In this document: one piece after another, positions 25,478 through 36,297 of the stretch
Numbering within the stretch: position 1 is the stretch's first letter
How the letters are laid out: each line of letters starts with the position of its first letter
DNA from: Paenibacillus sp. FSL R7-0273
Lineage (GTDB): Bacteria > Bacillota > Bacilli > Paenibacillales > Paenibacillaceae
Direction: 5' to 3'
NCBI RefSeq assembly: GCF_000758625.1
Contig: NZ_CP009283.1
Coordinates: forward strand, 6,248,501-6,312,500
DNA length: 64,000 nt
The notes under the pieces: model-generated
What the model was told of the DNA's origin: nothing
Databases searched by the model: none
Seen by the model: the letters and a program-made list of their open reading frames with translations, nothing else
Made by a program: the position numbers and the translations under genes

Positions 25478-27019
25478 CTAGAGCTGCTTGCTGTGATCAG
25501 AGTTCTTGTATACAGAAGGCAGAACGCCTGCGATTCCCTTGAATTTGTCGATAAAATAATCCGTGTTGCTGAACCCGACCTGGGCCGCCACATCGGAAAT
25601 TTTCAGCTCTGTCCGCTTGAGCAGCGCCTTGGCTGCTTCAATCCGCTTGACGTTCAGATATTCGCTGAAGCTGCGTCCCGTCTCCTTGCGGAACAGCTGT
25701 CCAAGATAGGCCGGGTTCATATGAAACTGCCGGGCCAGCTCCTGCAGCTGCAGCTTATTGCGGAATTCCTGGTCCACATAGCGGATGACGTTATAGATGG
25801 TGTTCCCCTCATTCGCCTCCTGGAGCTGTGCCAGATAAGCCGCCGCCGTATTGCAGAGACCGCTGGCATAGGCTCCGAGCCGCGAATAATCACTGAGCTC
25901 GCCCAGACTGCCCCAGGCCTCCTGATGCCCCTTCATCATCGCTGCCGGGTCTCCGCTATGCTCAGCCGCCAGCCTGCACAGGTTCATTTCCAGATGGGCA
26001 ATGCCGGCCTGCACAGCTTCCACGGAATACTGCTGCTGCGAATACAGCCGGAAGAGCTCCCGCACACACGGTTCAATCTCCTGCAGTTCACCTGCTTTGA
26101 CTTTATCCAGCAGGTCTGTAAAGGTGACCTGCTCCCTGCCTCCAGCTCGGCCGCTCCGCTTGAACTCACTGTGAAAAAACACGCCTCCCTGCTCGGCAGA
26201 GTACCTCAGCTTCTGCATTTCCAGCAGCTGCAGATAAATCTCCTTAACGGATTCGATGCCTGCCATTCTGTCACTGACCATCACCGCCACCGGCTCCAGC
26301 AGCAGCTTCTCCAGCTCCTGCTGCAGGCCAGTGATGCCGGCCTTCAGGCTCTCCCGGGAGATCCCTTCCGATTGCAGCAGCAGCCCTGCCCGTTCAGCAC
26401 TGTCCTGAAAGCTGCAGGTCAGCTCGGCGGGAAAGCAGCTGTGCGCCAGCTGCCGCAGATGCCCTGCAGCTGACGGCGGATCGGCCAGAATGCCGAGCAG
26501 CTCGCTATCCGCGGGGAGCTTAATCAGGCTGGAGGCCACCAGCCGGAAATCACCCTCATCCTCGCCCTGAATCAGACGGTTTAGCAGGCTGCCGATGATT
26601 CCCGCCTGCTTCTGCTGCTGCTCATCGATGGAAGCGATTTCACTAGTGATTATGGTACTGAGCCTGCCCAGCAGGTCCTCCAGCTCCTCCTCGTCAACCG
26701 GCTTCAGCAGATACTGCTCCACCCGCTGGCGCAGGGCTGTCCGGGCATACTGGAAATCATCATACCCGCTCAGAATGACAAACCGGGGCGGCCGGGCCAT
26801 CGATTGATTCAGCCTGGTGATCAGCTCCAGTCCGTTAAATACCGGTATATTGATATCCGTCAGTACAAGGTCCGGCTGGTGCAGCTCAATCAGCCGCAGC
26901 GCCTCCGGCCCGTTCAACGCCTCACCGCACAGCTCAAAGCCGGATTTCTCCCAGTCCACCATAATCCGCAGCCCCTCCAGTACCCAGGGCTCATCATCCA
27001 CAATCAGCGCCTTTAGCAT
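25478..27019 (-). CDS. Second YesN-like response regulator with AraC domain
   Basis: A 513-residue protein with receiver motifs LIVDDEPW, LVLTDINIP and YLLKPVDEEE, and a C-terminal AraC DNA-binding domain (LQELARQFHMNPAYLGQLFR, KISDVAAQVGFSNTDYFIDK). GGAGGAG lies eight bases before ATG 27019. It is the first gene of the minus-strand cluster and precedes the kinase gene by 20 bases. Sequence outside the domains differs clearly from the other regulator in the cluster, so this is not a recent tandem copy. Confidence 0.92.
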   Translation of the reverse strand: MLKALIVDDEPWVLEGLRIMVDWEKSGFELCGEALNGPEALRLIELHQPDLVLTDINIPVFNGLELITRLNQSMARPPRFVILSGYDDFQYARTALRQRVEQYLLKPVDEEELEDLLGRLSTIITSEIASIDEQQQKQAGIIGSLLNRLIQGEDEGDFRLVASSLIKLPADSELLGILADPPSAAGHLRQLAHSCFPAELTCSFQDSAERAGLLLQSEGISRESLKAGITGLQQELEKLLLEPVAVMVSDRMAGIESVKEIYLQLLEMQKLRYSAEQGGVFFHSEFKRSGRAGGREQVTFTDLLDKVKAGELQEIEPCVRELFRLYSQQQYSVEAVQAGIAHLEMNLCRLAAEHSGDPAAMMKGHQEAWGSLGELSDYSRLGAYASGLCNTAAAYLAQLQEANEGNTIYNVIRYVDQEFRNKLQLQELARQFHMNPAYLGQLFRKETGRSFSEYLNVKRIEAAKALLKRTELKISDVAAQVGFSNTDYFIDKFKGIAGVLPSVYKNSDHSKQL

Positions 27020-27171
27020 GAACCGCACTCCTCCCCCATTGATTCTGTATGCAATTGTTAGTTAACTGCCAACCAAATAACTATAGATTATGCTAACATA
27101 GTTCACTATTTCTGTGACATATTTCCGTTGTTATTTTATTCGTGGATGGGCAGCGGCTTGCCGGCCCGGCC

Positions 27172-27232
27172 ATAAAAAAACGCTCTTTGCCGGAAGAGAC
27201 ACCGCAGTGTCCGCTTCTTGCAAAGAGCGTTA
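27172..27232 (-). terminator. Terminator of the nucleoside operon
   Basis: On the minus strand ACGCTCTTTGC and GCAAAGAGCGT pair, with a smaller inner hairpin between them, followed by seven T. It separates the nucleoside operon from the response-regulator gene downstream. Confidence 0.88.
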
Positions 27233-27252
27233 TTATACATTTTATAAGCAAC

Positions 27253-28647
27253 CTAACCCTGTCCAAGCTCCGCACGCAGCTTCAGAAACACCTGATAGCT
27301 CCGCTCCGCGCAGGCCGAAATGGCAATCGGATGGAAGCCCGGAAGGTCAGCATACAGCGTATCGTTCAGCGGTGCTGTCCAGCTTGCCGGCAGCTGGCTT
27401 GCACCCAGCTTCGCACCCATGATCGAGCCTACCGTAGCCCCGTTGCAGTCCGTGTCCATTCCGCCATATACAGAGGTAACTACCGCCTTCTCAAAGTCAT
27501 TGCCGCCATAGACCAGCGATGCAGCAACAAGCGCAGCATTATTGACTGTATGCACCGGATCATAATGGCTGAACTTATCCCAGATACGGCTGACCAGCTC
27601 GCGTTCACTTTTGGCTGATTGGGCAATATCAATCCCCTGGAGCACCGCCTCGGCGAGCCGGCTCTTAGCCGGAACCTCGCTGAGTCCAATCTCCAGAATC
27701 CGCTCGTTGTCCTGCTCCGCGAAGGCGGCCGAGATCATGGCCGCGTTGAACATCTCGCCGTAGATCCCGTTCTTCACATGGGAGAAGGACGCATCACGCC
27801 AGCCCAGCTCGGCGGCCAGCTCCGGATGCCCGGCTGCGCCGTAAGCCAGCCCGTCTGCCCGGATGGCAGCGCCGATCCATTCACGGTACGGATTAAGATG
27901 CATCCGCACCCGTTCCAGCCGCTGCGCCCAGTCAGCCGGCTTCTCCTTATGCATATGGGAGGTTTCAGCGGCGAAGTTCATATAGGTCTGCGTTTCGGCG
28001 GTACATACCTGCGCATAGGTCAGGTTGCCGTGCCACAGCTTGCCGATATCCCAGGCATCCCAGGTAAGCCCCTTCTGCTCCAGCAGCAGCAGCCCCAGGA
28101 CGGTATAACGGAGGTCGTCGTCACTCTCCATGAACCTGATCTTCTCCCGCGTGCTGGTGAAGGACCAGGCGCTAAGGCCAAGCCCGTACTCCGCTTCCGC
28201 TCTGGAGTTATCCGGCGTATAGCCCTTAATCGGCCAGGCATCCGCACCCTGGAACCAGAGCTCGATGTTCTCCCAGCCCGGACGGCCGTCCTTGCCGTAC
28301 AGATAATCCCAATGCTCCAGCGGCTTGCCGAGCGCGCAGCCGACGCTTCTGCCCAGCCAGGCCCCGTGGAATTTATCCCGCCACTGCTCAGGCGTCCACG
28401 AAGGGTCAAGCCTGCGCGGCCCGTCCGGCCGCAGGGCGCGGATTTCATCAAGCCCCGAGGGCTCCTGATACGGGAAATCCTCAGCCACCTCAAGCTCCAT
28501 CAGCTCGCGGTAGACTTCCATCAGCCTGCTTTCATCAGTACCTGCAGCGGCCAGCTTCTCAGCTATTCCATCCGTCCGGCAGCCTTCCTCGTTTCGCTGC
28601 TGCAGCTCGAACTTTGCCGTCTCCTGCAGATTCTCCCAGCCGGCCAT
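27253..28647 (-). CDS. ADP-ribosylglycohydrolase-family protein
   Basis: A 464-residue protein whose C-terminal 340 residues carry the ADP-ribosylglycohydrolase (DraG) fold: GAWLGRSVGCALGKPLE near residue 93 and the metal-binding GGMDTDCNGATVGSIMGA near 400. The first 80 residues are an extra helical region. Its ATG overlaps the stop of the nucleoside hydrolase gene as TGATG. In this context it probably hydrolyses an N-glycosidic bond of an ADP-ribose-like or nucleoside-like compound as part of salvage, not protein de-ADP-ribosylation; that is inference from the operon. Confidence 0.88.
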   Translation of the reverse strand: MAGWENLQETAKFELQQRNEEGCRTDGIAEKLAAAGTDESRLMEVYRELMELEVAEDFPYQEPSGLDEIRALRPDGPRRLDPSWTPEQWRDKFHGAWLGRSVGCALGKPLEHWDYLYGKDGRPGWENIELWFQGADAWPIKGYTPDNSRAEAEYGLGLSAWSFTSTREKIRFMESDDDLRYTVLGLLLLEQKGLTWDAWDIGKLWHGNLTYAQVCTAETQTYMNFAAETSHMHKEKPADWAQRLERVRMHLNPYREWIGAAIRADGLAYGAAGHPELAAELGWRDASFSHVKNGIYGEMFNAAMISAAFAEQDNERILEIGLSEVPAKSRLAEAVLQGIDIAQSAKSERELVSRIWDKFSHYDPVHTVNNAALVAASLVYGGNDFEKAVVTSVYGGMDTDCNGATVGSIMGAKLGASQLPASWTAPLNDTLYADLPGFHPIAISACAERSYQVFLKLRAELGQG

Positions 28648-29606
28648 CAGCTATTTCCCCCGGCCGCCGCAAGCAGCCCCTGGTCCAGCCGTTCCAGTGA
28701 ATCGAACAGCAGCTTCATGAACGCTTCGCGGTCAACACCGGTCAGCACCTGCACATTCGGCTGGCGGTCCGGCTTCTTTCTGCGGTCAGCCACGGTCATG
28801 CCGCGGGTCAGCTTACCCTCGGTTTCCACCGTCACATAGAGCTGCTCTGACTGGAACAGCTCCGGGTGCACCAGCCAGGCTACGGCGCATGGATCATGCA
28901 GCGCGTTGCCGACGTAGCCCATTTTTTTGCCATAGATTGAGTAGAAATCCAGCAGCTCCCCGACCATTACAGACACCGGGCCCTTCTGCTTCAGCTCAAG
29001 GATTTCCTCCTCGAAAATCGCCGCCTTATCCGTCACATCCAGACCGCTCATCACAATAGGAATACCCGATTCATAGACGATCCGTGCAGCTTCCGGGTCT
29101 ACAAAGATATTGAATTCAGCCGTGCTGGTCACATTCCCGTAAGCCAGGCCCCCGCCCATCAGCGAGATTTCCTTAATCTTGCTCTTTACTTCCGGGTAAG
29201 CGGTGATTAGCAGTGCAATATTGGTTAACGGTGCCAGCGGCACCAGTGTAACCGGCTTCTCCGATGCGCGGATAAGCCCGAGCATGAATTCAACCGCACC
29301 CTGCTCCACCGGCTTGAACCTGCTGGCCGGCAGCACCGGGCCGTCCATCCCGGATTCTCCGTGCGCTTCCTCTCCCGTCACCAGCTTGCCGAACAGCGGT
29401 CCGGCTGCCCCTTTGGCAACAGGGATATCCGCATTAACGAAGCTGAGCACCTTCAGGGCGTTATCCGTTATTTTATCAAGAATCTGGTTACCGCCTACCG
29501 TTGTAATGCCCCGGATTTCCAGCTCCTCCGGATGCGCCAGCGCCAGCAGAATCGCAATCGCGTCATCATGCCCCGGGTCACAGTCAATAATTATGGGTCT
29601 TGGCAT
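28647..29606 (-). CDS. Inosine/uridine-preferring nucleoside hydrolase
   Basis: A 319-residue enzyme with the calcium-binding N-terminal motif IIIDCDPGHDDAIAI and the later VPLAPLTNIALL and NIFVDPEAA segments of the nucleoside hydrolase family. It splits ribonucleosides into base and ribose in the cytoplasm. ATG 29606 follows GGGGGAG at seven bases. It lies between a BMP-type nucleoside importer and the glycohydrolase gene, so it should act on imported nucleosides and release free purine bases. Confidence 0.94.
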   Translation of the reverse strand: MPRPIIIDCDPGHDDAIAILLALAHPEELEIRGITTVGGNQILDKITDNALKVLSFVNADIPVAKGAAGPLFGKLVTGEEAHGESGMDGPVLPASRFKPVEQGAVEFMLGLIRASEKPVTLVPLAPLTNIALLITAYPEVKSKIKEISLMGGGLAYGNVTSTAEFNIFVDPEAARIVYESGIPIVMSGLDVTDKAAIFEEEILELKQKGPVSVMVGELLDFYSIYGKKMGYVGNALHDPCAVAWLVHPELFQSEQLYVTVETEGKLTRGMTVADRRKKPDRQPNVQVLTGVDREAFMKLLFDSLERLDQGLLAAAGGNS

Positions 29607-29665
29607 CGTTGTTCTCCCCCTTATGTCTTTCTCAGCAGCCAATCCTTGCCTGAAGCAGCTCTCCG

Positions 29666-30604
29666 CTACTTCACCACAGGAGCTTTAACCTTCTTGTTCT
29701 TCTTCCGGGTCTCTGAGACCGCATAGATGACCAGACCGATCACAGTTGCCACATAAGGCAGCGTAGCGATCAGCTCAGCCGGAATTTTCAGCACCTGAAG
29801 CGCATTGGACAATGCATCGGCTGCTCCGAACAGCAGCGAGGTCAGCGCCGTCCCGATCGTTGTGCTGCGGCCCATGGATTCTGCGGCAATCGCGATCCAG
29901 CCCCGGCCGGCGATCATATCACGCGTGAACAGTGACAGATAGCCCATAGACATGTAAGCTCCGCCCAGGCTGGCAAAAAATCCGCTGAGCAGCAGCGCAG
30001 TATACTGAATCCGGACTACACTGACCCCGACCGACTGGGCGGCATGCGGGTTCTCGCCGACTGAACGGATACGCAGTCCAAGCGGTGTGCGGTTCAGCAG
30101 ATAATACACGACCAGTACAGCCAGAATGGAGACGTAGGTCAGAATGTGGTGCCCTGACAGAATAGGCCCAAGCACCGGAATATCCTTCAGCAGCGGAATC
30201 TGCACATTTGGCAGCACTTTACTGGCCAGAGAGGTCGAGGACCCCTTGTCTCCGCTAAGCAGATACAGGATGAACACTGTACCGCCTGAGGCGAACATGT
30301 TGATTGCAACCCCGCCGAGAATAATATGCGTCTTAAATTTCAGGGTAAAAAAGGCCAGCACGCCGGCAATCAGTGTTCCCGACATCACCGCGCCAAGCAG
30401 TCCAACCCAGGCACTCTGGGTATACGCGCTGACAATGACCCCGGCCAGGGCCGACACCAGCATGATCCCTTCCATCCCGATATTAATAATGCCGGCCCGG
30501 TTGGAAATCAGCGCCCCCAGTGCAGCGAACAGAATAGGTGTGGTTACACGCAGCAGCGAGAAGGCAAAGTCCGTCGTAAAAATAACATCCAGCAGACTGT
30601 TCAT
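29666..30604 (-). CDS. BMP-type nucleoside ABC transporter permease (NupQ-like)
   Basis: A 312-residue membrane protein of the branched-chain/ribose-type permease family, with eight or more hydrophobic segments and the glycine-rich loop VGENPHAAQSVGVSV near the cytoplasmic side. The start overlaps the stop of the preceding permease by four bases. With the gene upstream it forms the heteromeric channel of a guanosine/purine nucleoside importer. Confidence 0.91.
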   Translation of the reverse strand: MNSLLDVIFTTDFAFSLLRVTTPILFAALGALISNRAGIINIGMEGIMLVSALAGVIVSAYTQSAWVGLLGAVMSGTLIAGVLAFFTLKFKTHIILGGVAINMFASGGTVFILYLLSGDKGSSTSLASKVLPNVQIPLLKDIPVLGPILSGHHILTYVSILAVLVVYYLLNRTPLGLRIRSVGENPHAAQSVGVSVVRIQYTALLLSGFFASLGGAYMSMGYLSLFTRDMIAGRGWIAIAAESMGRSTTIGTALTSLLFGAADALSNALQVLKIPAELIATLPYVATVIGLVIYAVSETRKKNKKVKAPVVK

Positions 30605-31642
30605 GCGTTTGCTTTCGCCTCCTTCAGCAGCATCCGGTTTTTCCAGAATTTCAGGAATTGCTCAGCGGAGATCAGCAGGATAATAACCGCCTGGATGATC
30701 GAGATCATCTCGGAGGGCACATCCGACAGACGGGCCATCATATCGGCGCCGATGCGGATGTAAGCCAGGAACAGGGCTGAGCCGATAACGGATATCGGAT
30801 TGTTTTTGGCCAGCATCGCCACCAGTGCACCGTCAAGACCGTACCCGGGCAGAGATGCCCACTGGAACCGGTTGTACATTCCCAATACTTCGACTGATCC
30901 GCCCATTCCGGCGATAAAGCCGGCAATCAGATGGACCAGAATGATTACTTTTGCAGTCTTCATACCCGAGTAGCGGGCAAAATCACGGTTCACACCGGTC
31001 ATCCGCAGCTCATAGCCCCATTTGGTCCGGTACAGGAACAGGTGGGCCAGAACGATCATTACCAGTACAATAATCAGACCGGTGTGGATGCGTGTGCCGG
31101 TGAAGATTTTGCTCAGCTGGGCTGTCTCTTGAAACTTGTAGGATACATTGGCAAAAGCCTTTGCATCGCGCAGATGATAGTTAAGCAGATAGAGTCCGAT
31201 TCCGAACAAAATATTGTTGAACATCAGTGAAGTGACCAGCTCGTTGGCGTTCCACTTGGCTTTGAGAATACCCGGGATCGCCGACAGCAGCGCTCCGACA
31301 ATTGAACCTGCCGCAATCGCTACGATTGGATGAAACCAGCTGTTCAGGCTCAGGTGGATGGCCAGTACAGAAGCCACTACGCCGGAGAAATAGAAGATAC
31401 CTTCTGCCCCGAGGTTGAACATATTCGCCCGGAACAGCAGGGACACGGCAAGACCGGTGAACATCAGCGGAATGGCCATTTCGATCACGTTGCCGATATG
31501 CCCCTTGGTGGAAATAGGCTCCCACAGAAAAATACCTATGGTCTTAAGCGGCTGGTCGCTGACGAGCGAAATAATGATAAAGGCGATGGCCAGCGCAATC
31601 AGTATGACCGCCGCCGTCCGGATCACCTCAAAATATTTGACT

Positions 31643-31650
<8 letters not shown>
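30601..31650 (-). CDS. BMP-type nucleoside ABC transporter permease (NupP-like)
   Basis: A 349-residue hydrophobic protein of the same permease family, with MFNLGAEGIFYFSGV and the loop MTGVNRDFARYSGMK. It overlaps the ATPase gene upstream by eight bases and the second permease gene downstream by four, a tightly coupled order typical of nupOPQ clusters. Confidence 0.91.
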
Positions 31651-33205
<1,555 letters not shown>

Positions 33206-33241
33206 GGGTTATCAACGCCTTTCAACTAGACTGGTTTTCTG

Positions 33242-33290
33242 CAAAAATAGGCAGCTGGAATTCTTCTTGGCTGAAGGAATCCCAACTGCA
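33242..33290 (-). terminator. Intra-operon attenuator-like hairpin after the binding-protein gene
   Basis: On the minus strand GCAGTTGGGATTC and GAATTCCAGCTGC form a 13-base-pair stem (two wobble pairs), then CTATTTTTGC. It lies between the binding-protein gene and the ATPase gene and may let most transcripts stop after the first gene, giving excess receptor. Confidence 0.65.
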
Positions 33291-33324
33291 GGAGATACGG
33301 CGTACCGGTTAGTGTTTAATTTAA

Positions 33325-34464
33325 TTAAGGCTTAACAGCATTACGGATCGCTTCAACCTCTGAAGTTTCCATGCCCATTGCGTTGTCTACTGTGATTTCC
33401 TTGTTGATCAGCTTCTGCTTCACTTCTTCAACCTTGGCCTGCAGATCTGCAGGGAATACGCTGGTGTAGATGTCATTTTCGGCAATGCCTACGCCGTCTT
33501 CAACAAAGCCGAGGACATCGCGTTTGCCCATTTCAAGTGTACCGTCCTGGAGCTTAGTCACAGCGCCCAGAATGGCACTGTCGATTTTTTTGATTGCAGA
33601 GGTGATGATCAGGTTTGCTTTTTCACTGTCTGTATCTTTAAGCAGCAGTGCCTGGTCGGAATCGACGCCGATGGCATACTTTGTCTTTTCTTTTGCAGCA
33701 TCGAAGATACCAAGGCCTGTACCGCCGGCTACGTTAAAAATAATGTCCACTCCGGAGTTGTACTGAATCAGCGACAATTCCTTGCCTTTGGCAGGGTTAA
33801 CGAAATCGCCCGCGTAGGACACGGCCACTTTTACATCAGGATCAACATATTGCGCACCCTGAATGTAGCCGACCAGGAACGCGTTGATACCAGGGATATC
33901 CATACCGCCGACAAAGCCGATCACATTATCCGGATTCGCATTCGGCATATCCGATTGTGTAGCCAGTGCTGCAGTTGCGCCGGCCAGGAAGGAGACTTCA
34001 TTAGTGGAGTAAGACATGTTATACATATTAGCTGGTGCTTCTTCGATGTCTGTATCGTAGTTGATGAACTTTTTATCCGGATTCGCTTCTGCGGTCATAT
34101 TGAACATTTCAGTAATTTCCGATCCGCCGGAGATCACAACATCCCAGTCTTCAGCAGCGATATCGTTGAAGCTAGGCTCCCATTTGGTTTTGTCAGTGCC
34201 CATCTCGATTACTTTGGTCTCCGCGCCCAGCTCTGTCTTCACTTTCTGCAGGCCGTTGTTGGCAGCATCGAAGAAGGATTTATCTCCAAGCGTTCCCGGA
34301 ATCAGCAGTACAACCTTCAGCTTGTCGCCTGCACCGGCGTTTGTGCTGTCTGCTGCATTGCTGCCGGTATCCGCCGCGTTTCCATTGTTAGCTGTGTTGT
34401 TTCCGCAAGCAGTGACGAGTACCATTACCATAAGCAGCAATAATGTAAGAACATTCTTTTTCAT
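33325..34464 (-). CDS. BMP/NupN-family nucleoside-binding lipoprotein
   Basis: A 379-residue lipoprotein: signal peptide, lipobox VTAC near residue 20, then an Asn/Ala-rich linker and the BMP fold (VVLLIPGTLGDKSFFDAAN, VISGGSEITEMF, VIGFVGGMDIPGINAFL). Members bind purine nucleosides at the cell surface. It is the first gene of the minus-strand operon with one ATPase, two permeases, nucleoside hydrolase and glycohydrolase. Confidence 0.93.
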   Translation of the reverse strand: MKKNVLTLLLLMVMVLVTACGNNTANNGNAADTGSNAADSTNAGAGDKLKVVLLIPGTLGDKSFFDAANNGLQKVKTELGAETKVIEMGTDKTKWEPSFNDIAAEDWDVVISGGSEITEMFNMTAEANPDKKFINYDTDIEEAPANMYNMSYSTNEVSFLAGATAALATQSDMPNANPDNVIGFVGGMDIPGINAFLVGYIQGAQYVDPDVKVAVSYAGDFVNPAKGKELSLIQYNSGVDIIFNVAGGTGLGIFDAAKEKTKYAIGVDSDQALLLKDTDSEKANLIITSAIKKIDSAILGAVTKLQDGTLEMGKRDVLGFVEDGVGIAENDIYTSVFPADLQAKVEEVKQKLINKEITVDNAMGMETSEVEAIRNAVKP

Positions 34465-34632
34465 TTTGTCTGTTCACACCCCTGTTTGATATTGATGTAG
34501 CTTGTAAAACGGCTGACTTCCCCAATTACACGTTTTGTTCTGTTGTTATGCGGCAGAAGATTTTATGCAAATCCATAAAACGACTGAAAATTAATGAATA
34601 GCTTACATTCAGTGATAAAAAAGGTGGTTTTT

Positions 34633-34702
34633 CGTCAATTAAACAGTCAATTCCCGAACAAGATGGCCAGTCAGGTTGCGAATCTTTCGTTTAATTGATA
34701 CG
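34633..34702. promoter_or_regulatory. Spaced inverted repeat between the nucleoside operon and AraC gene
   Basis: CGTCAATTAAAC (34633-34644) is mirrored by GTTTAATTGATACG (34689-34702), 44 bases apart in the 327-base divergent region. It could be a pair of regulator sites serving both directions. I saw no purine-riboswitch core in this region. Confidence 0.35.
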
Positions 34703-34791
34703 ATCATAGCAAATACAGAGACAAACTTTTATATACATTCGGTCATTTTTTTGCACGATTCGGCTAAAAGAAAAAGACTAGGAGGATCAAC

Positions 34792-35547
34792 ATGGATCGA
34801 GTCCTATATATTGTAAATGCTGAGCATGAAGCGGACACCCATATCCCGCGCCATCAGCATGAATGCTTCGAGCTGGTTTATTACATTCACGGGCTCGGCA
34901 CCTGCAGCATCGGGCAGCGCAGCTATCACTTCCGGCCGCACTCCTTTGCGCTGATCCCGCCTAATTTTAAGCATGATGAGAATCACCAGCCCCGCTCCGA
35001 GGTGCTGTTCGTCGGCTTCCATTGCGAGAACCCGGCAATCAGTACATTGTCCGGCGTATTTGAAGATGACAAGGAGCATACCGTGCTGCAGACGCTGGTG
35101 CGGATGAACGGGGAATTCAAGCGCAAGCGTGAGGGCTTCTCCGAGCTTTTAAATTTGCAGATGAGCGAAATTACGGTACACCTGCAGCGGCTGCTGGGCG
35201 GCTCCGGCTTCCAGTCCCCGGTACAGGACCAGATGCAGTATGTTCTCAACTATATGGAGGAGCATTACCGTCATAAGCTGTCAGTCCAGTCACTGGCGGA
35301 GATGTCCGGGTACAGCTACGACCGGTTCCGGCATTTGTTTAAGGAGCGCTTTGGCGAGTCGCCCCACCGTTATCTTTTACTAAAACGCATCAATTATGCC
35401 AAATCCCTCCTGCTGCATACCCAGATGCATATTTCCGAGGTATCTGCCACAGCCGGATTCGTGAATGACGCGCAGTTCTGCAATATGTTCAAAAGAGAGG
35501 TTGGACTCTCGCCCCGGACCTTCCGCGTTCGCAGTAAAGTTATATAA
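34792..35547 (+). CDS. AraC-family transcriptional regulator with cupin domain
   Basis: A 251-residue protein. The N-terminal half is a cupin-like ligand domain (HIPRHQHECFELVYYIHGLG then FALIPPNFKHDE); the C-terminal half has two AraC helix-turn-helix motifs (SVQSLAEMSGYSYDRFRHLF and HISEVSATAGFVNDAQFCNM). AGGAGG precedes ATG 34792. It is divergent from the nucleoside import operon and is the best candidate for its regulator; its ligand is unknown. Confidence 0.9.
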   Translation: MDRVLYIVNAEHEADTHIPRHQHECFELVYYIHGLGTCSIGQRSYHFRPHSFALIPPNFKHDENHQPRSEVLFVGFHCENPAISTLSGVFEDDKEHTVLQTLVRMNGEFKRKREGFSELLNLQMSEITVHLQRLLGGSGFQSPVQDQMQYVLNYMEEHYRHKLSVQSLAEMSGYSYDRFRHLFKERFGESPHRYLLLKRINYAKSLLLHTQMHISEVSATAGFVNDAQFCNMFKREVGLSPRTFRVRSKVI

Positions 35548-35673
35548 TGTAACATTAGTCACTTACTTCGGCAGAATTTTCTCTATAATGGAGTTTAACT
35601 TATCGAAAAAATGAAGCTTGGACGTTAAGACGGGATATATCGCGTAAGATATTATTACAGGGAAGTGATCTTC

Positions 35674-36039
35674 TTGAACGTCTCTCTGCTGCTCTCCTCC
35701 AATGAATATAAGAAGAAGCTGTCCCGCTGCTATAACGAGGTCCATAAGGAGCTGTACGGCGTCGGGGTAACCCAGCTCCGGCTGGAGGCTGCCAACGATA
35801 CGATGATCATGTTCCTCGTGAAGCATCAGCGGGTTGCCGCCTTGCGCGCCCTGGAGGAGCATTATCCCGAGCTTAAGCAGTCCGTGGATGCTGCGCTGCA
35901 CCAGGAATTCAAACGGCGCATCCAGAAGAAGCTGACTGAAGAGCTTGAGCTGCCGGTTGCGGGCGTACTCAGGGATTACGATCCCCAGACTGCCTGGGCC
36001 TGTACTGTTGTAATCTGTGATACCGGGGCTGAACAATGA
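35674..36039 (+). CDS. DUF2294-like small protein
   Basis: About 121 residues, mixed alpha/beta, no membrane segment. The body, from YNEVHKELYGVGVTQLR through MFLVKHQRVAALRALEE to LRDYDPQTA, resembles DUF2294 proteins, a family I cannot assign a firm function. The likely start is TTG 35674, eight bases after GGGAAG in a run that mimics the anti-SD complement; GTG 35665 is also in frame. It stands alone between the AraC gene and the UbiX gene. Confidence 0.65.
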   Translation: MNVSLLLSSNEYKKKLSRCYNEVHKELYGVGVTQLRLEAANDTMIMFLVKHQRVAALRALEEHYPELKQSVDAALHQEFKRRIQKKLTEELELPVAGVLRDYDPQTAWACTVVICDTGAEQ

Positions 36040-36193
36040 TGCAGGATTTATCTTGCGGATTTCCGGCTGCCGCTATCGTTCAAGAAGCTATTGTAAGATA
36101 AATGAATGGACTTCATGTCAGGCTGCATTTCGGTTTATCCTGATGCGCCGCACGTATACTAAGGCTCGCCCTATATCTGTTTACAGATTGCCG

Positions 36194-36239
36194 GAAGCCG
36201 TTGATTAGAGGACTCTCTCTATTTCAGCGGCTTCTTTTT
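36194..36239 (+). terminator. Terminator upstream of ubiX
   Basis: GAAGCCGTTGA and TTCAGCGGCTTC pair around an 18-base loop and run into TTTTT. It probably ends the DUF2294-like transcript. The rest of the 258-base gap shows no gene. Confidence 0.75.
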
Positions 36240-36297
36240 GTTATACACAAGTGAAAACATGGATAATCAAGCTCTCTGCTAAAGGAGATTGCCGCTT

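Noticed and set aside
34465..34791. Purine riboswitch before the nucleoside importer
   Set aside because: No aptamer core of the guanine/adenine class could be found on the minus strand.
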